Shown piece by piece: positions 32,660 to 34,603 of a DNA stretch of 34,603 nt. This DNA is from an uncultured Clostridia bacterium (GTDB taxonomy: Bacteria; Bacillota; Clostridia; Christensenellales; CAG-917). Positions within the stretch are counted from its first letter, which is position 1, and every line of letters starts with the position of its first letter. The stretch covers positions 1 to 34,603 of the forward strand of contig CALWAF010000016.1 of the NCBI GenBank assembly GCA_944372795.1, given 5' to 3'. A model generated the notes under the pieces. It was not told the origin of the DNA, did no database searches, and was given only the letters and a program-made list of their open reading frames with translations. The translations under genes and the position numbers were made by a program.

Positions 32660-34012
32660 TTATTCTCTTTCTCGATGCGCGCCGCCCGCCGCGCTCTTCC
32701 CCACGATCTCGTGAAAGAGAGTCAGCGAGCCGAACACGACCACGACCTCGGCGTCGGAGGCAAGGGCTCTGTCCACCCCGTCGCGCACTCCCCCGCACAC
32801 CTCGACGGACACTCCCGACACCCTTCCCGCAGCTTCGCATAACGCCTCTGCCGAAAGTGCTCTCGGGGAATCGGGCGTCACCGTATACACCATCCGCACC
32901 AAGGGCAGCACCTCCCGCAGTACGCCATCGTAGTCCTTGTCGGCAAGCACGCCCGTGACGGCTGCGATACGCCGCGACGGGAAGACTTCCGCCAGCGTCT
33001 CCGCAAGCGCCCTTGCTCCTTGCGGATTGTGCGCTCCGTCCAAAACGAGGGTTTTCCCATGCGGAACGACGATGTCATATGGCGAATGTGCGATGTTCCT
33101 CTCCGTCAGCACCTCGAACCGAGCGTGCCAAACCGCGCTTTTCAGCCCCTCTTTGAGGGCGGCTTGCGGGATGTCGAAACCCCTTTCGCGCAGCATCTCC
33201 GCCGCGTCTATGACGAGGGCGGCGTTGATGAGCTGATGATCTCCGACAAGCCCCGTCGCATATTCCTCGCCATGGTACTCGAAGCGCTGTCCGAGAGGGG
33301 TGCGCTCTAAGAGATGCGGCACGCCGCTCACTCTTTCCGCCAAAGGATAAATCACGTCGGCCGCTTCCTTCTCCTGCGGGCAGGTGACGGCTGCGCCGCG
33401 TATGATCGCCGCTTTCTCCCCCGCGATCTCGCGCAGGGTGTCACCGAGCAACGCGCAATGATCCAGACCTATCTTCGTGATGACGGCAAGCGCCTTTTCC
33501 CGCACGGCGTTGGTGGCGTCCCATCTGCCGCCCAACCCCGTCTCCAGCACCGCGACGTCGCACTTCTCGCTCCTGAAGGCAGCAAGAGCCAGCGCGGTCT
33601 CCTGCTCGAACGCCGTGGGACGGAACCCTCTCGTCGGGCGTCCCTCGCCGTCCGACTCACACGCTGCGGCGTCACGGGCGGCGCGCTCCTTTTCCACCGC
33701 GTCGCGCATCTCGGTCATATACCGCGCGACCTTGTCGTCCGCAAGCGGCGCGCCGTTCAGACGGAAGCGCTCGTTGTAGCGAAGCACGGAGGGGGAATTG
33801 TAGGTGCCCACGCGATACCCTGCCGCCGCAAGCACAGCAGTGAGCATGGCGCAGACGGAACCTTTGCCGTTGGTGCCCGCGACGTGTATGACGGGATATG
33901 CCGTGTCGGGTGAGCCTAGGATGTCGAGCAATTCTCTCTCGCGTTCGAGGCCGTAATCGGAGCCGTCGGCTTCGATGCGCCTGATATAGTCGAGAGCCTC
34001 GTGATAAAACAA
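32660..34012 (-). CDS. folC: Folylpolyglutamate/dihydrofolate synthase, TTG start
   Basis: A 450-residue Mur-ligase-like enzyme that adds glutamate to dihydropteroate and/or polyglutamylates folates. It has P-loop GTNGKGS (46-52), the segment RFRLNG, the conserved ETGLGGRWDATN, the ligase His/Asp region DGAHNPQGARAL and a C-terminal Rossmann-like domain. I start it at TTG (34012): GAGGAGG lies about six bases upstream and the protein then begins FYHEALDYI, like other FolC proteins. An in-frame ATG at 34081 has no ribosome-binding site and would lie inside the THF riboswitch. It is the first gene of the folate operon. Confidence 0.94.
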   Translation of the reverse strand: MFYHEALDYIRRIEADGSDYGLERERELLDILGSPDTAYPVIHVAGTNGKGSVCAMLTAVLAAAGYRVGTYNSPSVLRYNERFRLNGAPLADDKVARYMTEMRDAVEKERAARDAAACESDGEGRPTRGFRPTAFEQETALALAAFRSEKCDVAVLETGLGGRWDATNAVREKALAVITKIGLDHCALLGDTLREIAGEKAAIIRGAAVTCPQEKEAADVIYPLAERVSGVPHLLERTPLGQRFEYHGEEYATGLVGDHQLINAALVIDAAEMLRERGFDIPQAALKEGLKSAVWHARFEVLTERNIAHSPYDIVVPHGKTLVLDGAHNPQGARALAETLAEVFPSRRIAAVTGVLADKDYDGVLREVLPLVRMVYTVTPDSPRALSAEALCEAAGRVSGVSVEVCGGVRDGVDRALASDAEVVVVFGSLTLFHEIVGKSAAGGAHRERE

Positions 34013-34044
34013 AAAGCACCTCCTCAGAAGCACTTCGTCTCGCA

Positions 34045-34150
34045 AGTGAAGCGGGAGTGAAAAATGCACCGCAAGCCGCAAGGCTTTTCGTCCGTGAGCA
34101 CCCCCCGTCTCGACGGCACTTGACGCGCAAGTTTCTACTACTTCTGTGTA
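34045..34150 (-). promoter_or_regulatory. Tetrahydrofolate (THF, folT) riboswitch
   Basis: Between the promoter and the folC start, the minus strand carries the conserved blocks of the THF riboswitch in order. These are a closing-stem strand GAAG with following AGTAG; GCGTCAAGTG (34126-34117; consensus GCGUUAAGUG); ACGAAAAGCC (34091-34082); GGCTTGCGGTG (34077-34067); and CCCGCTTC (34055-34048), which closes the first stem. The 3' strand of that stem can instead join a hairpin (CACTT with AAGTG) next to the GAGGAGG site, and no T-tract terminator follows, so control of translation is more likely. Identification is from remembered consensus without a covariance search. Confidence 0.8.
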
Positions 34151-34168
34151 TGGGGTAAGTTTTCTATG

Positions 34169-34197
34169 ATTATACCACCCCGCCCGCGCAAACGCAA
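34169..34197 (-). promoter_or_regulatory. Promoter of the folate operon
   Basis: On the minus strand TTGCGT (34197-34192) and a perfect TATAAT (34174-34169) are spaced by 17 bp. Transcription would start near 34162, just upstream of the riboswitch. Confidence 0.85.
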
Positions 34198-34205
34198 GGG
34201 ATTTT

Positions 34206-34340
34206 ATGCAGGGGCGCTCCTAGACCCCCGGCAGGGGTTCCTCCCCTGCACCCCGGCGGGGATTAAATCCCCGCACCCCTTACTTTATATAATATTGCGC
34301 CGAGTGTTGAGGCTACGCCCGCAACACTCGGCTCACTCTA
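34206..34340. repeat. Second GC-palindrome repeat cluster
   Basis: Three units of the form GCAGGGG/CCCC (34207-34275, about 26 bp apart) precede ATATAATATTGCGCCGA (34287-34303). That 17-mer is identical to the one at 30223-30239 and again opens a hairpin: GCCGAGTGTTG (34299-34309) with CAACACTCGGC (34322-34332). Arm sequences differ from the first cluster while pairing is kept, as expected of a structured repeat. Confidence 0.8.
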
Positions 34341-34603
34341 TTAAAGCATGAGCAGGCGTCCATGGAGTACGACGAACAGCATGAGTGAGATTGCTTGAAC
34401 ACGACGTTTCTCTTTCGAAGACGGTCTTACGCGCACCCCGAGCGTGACGTCGTATGACATGATGTTATCTCGTTCGGAGTGGAGCCGCTCACCAAGCGCT
34501 CACAGGGCGAAGCCCTCTTGAGCGCCGCGGCGACCGTATGAGTGCCGAGGGCTGACGAAACGTGCGCCGGCAATGCGCCACTCTCTTCGCGAAGCGGGCG
34601 CAT
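34341..34603. other. Structured non-coding segment at the window edge
   Basis: No convincing gene. Several nested inverted repeats are visible. ACGACGT pairs with ACGTCGT (about 34412-34455), enclosing AAGAC/GTCTT and ACGC/GCGT. GCGCTCA pairs with TGAGCGC (about 34495-34525), enclosing GGGC/GCCC. ATGCGCC pairs with GGCGCAT (about 34574-34603), enclosing CTTCGCGAAG. A 39-codon minus-strand frame (34460-34341) ends in a hydrophobic stretch MLFVVLHGRLLML but lacks a clear ribosome-binding site. This may be a structured RNA or another repeat that continues beyond the window. Confidence 0.45.

Noticed and set aside
34012..34081. ATG at 34081 as the start of folC
   Set aside because: It has no ribosome-binding site and would place coding sequence over the THF riboswitch; TTG at 34012 has GAGGAGG at good spacing and matches the family N-terminus.
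1..34603. tRNA, rRNA, prophage or insertion-sequence genes
   Set aside because: I saw no cloverleaf with a TTCGAATC-type arm, no rRNA signature and no integrase or transposase frame on either strand.

Overview
The window looks like a GC-rich member of the Bacillota, most likely a gut-type clostridium. The evidence is a tryptophan T-box and a tetrahydrofolate riboswitch, strong GGAGG ribosome-binding sites, consensus sigma-A promoters, many lipoproteins with short LAAC-type signal peptides, a Cys-rich collagen-like (BclA-type) surface protein and a stand-alone ATP-pyrophosphatase subunit of GMP synthase. A placement near the Christensenellales is only a guess from the style of the lipoprotein signal peptides.

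Layout. 1-92: start of a leftward lipoprotein gene. 599-5893: leftward unit of OmpR-type response regulator, sensor histidine kinase and a 1046-residue lipoprotein of unknown function. 6002-8067: collagen-like protein diverging from a family 2 glycosyltransferase. 8103-8225: a REP-like repeat. 8308-10173: leftward pair of a membrane-anchored PI-PLC-like protein and a histidine phosphatase. 10739-12607: stand-alone TrpB2-type tryptophan synthase beta chain behind a T-box. 12967-15643: rightward amino-acid ABC importer whose binding protein appears circularly permuted and whose ATPase has a long insertion. 15925-20992: small XRE regulator diverging from a 1522-residue mosaic lipoprotein. 21096-23311: MATE exporter diverging from its probable MerR activator. 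23352-24442: GMP synthase subunit. 24574-30277: XRE-cupin regulator followed by potABCD. 30379-34197: leftward folate operon folC-folE-folP-folBK under a THF riboswitch. The window ends in a structured non-coding segment.

The genes form several self-contained regulatory modules: a two-component system with a co-transcribed surface lipoprotein, a MerR-MATE pair with a diagnostic 19-bp-spacer promoter, a polyamine importer with its own cupin regulator and operator half-sites, tryptophan-sensing control of TrpB2, and folate-sensing control of folate synthesis. The most unusual item is the binding protein at 13035-13949: the half that is normally C-terminal comes first, behind the lipoprotein signal, and the half that is normally N-terminal comes last. 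Two related intergenic repeat clusters (30157-30378 and 34206-34340) flank the folate operon.
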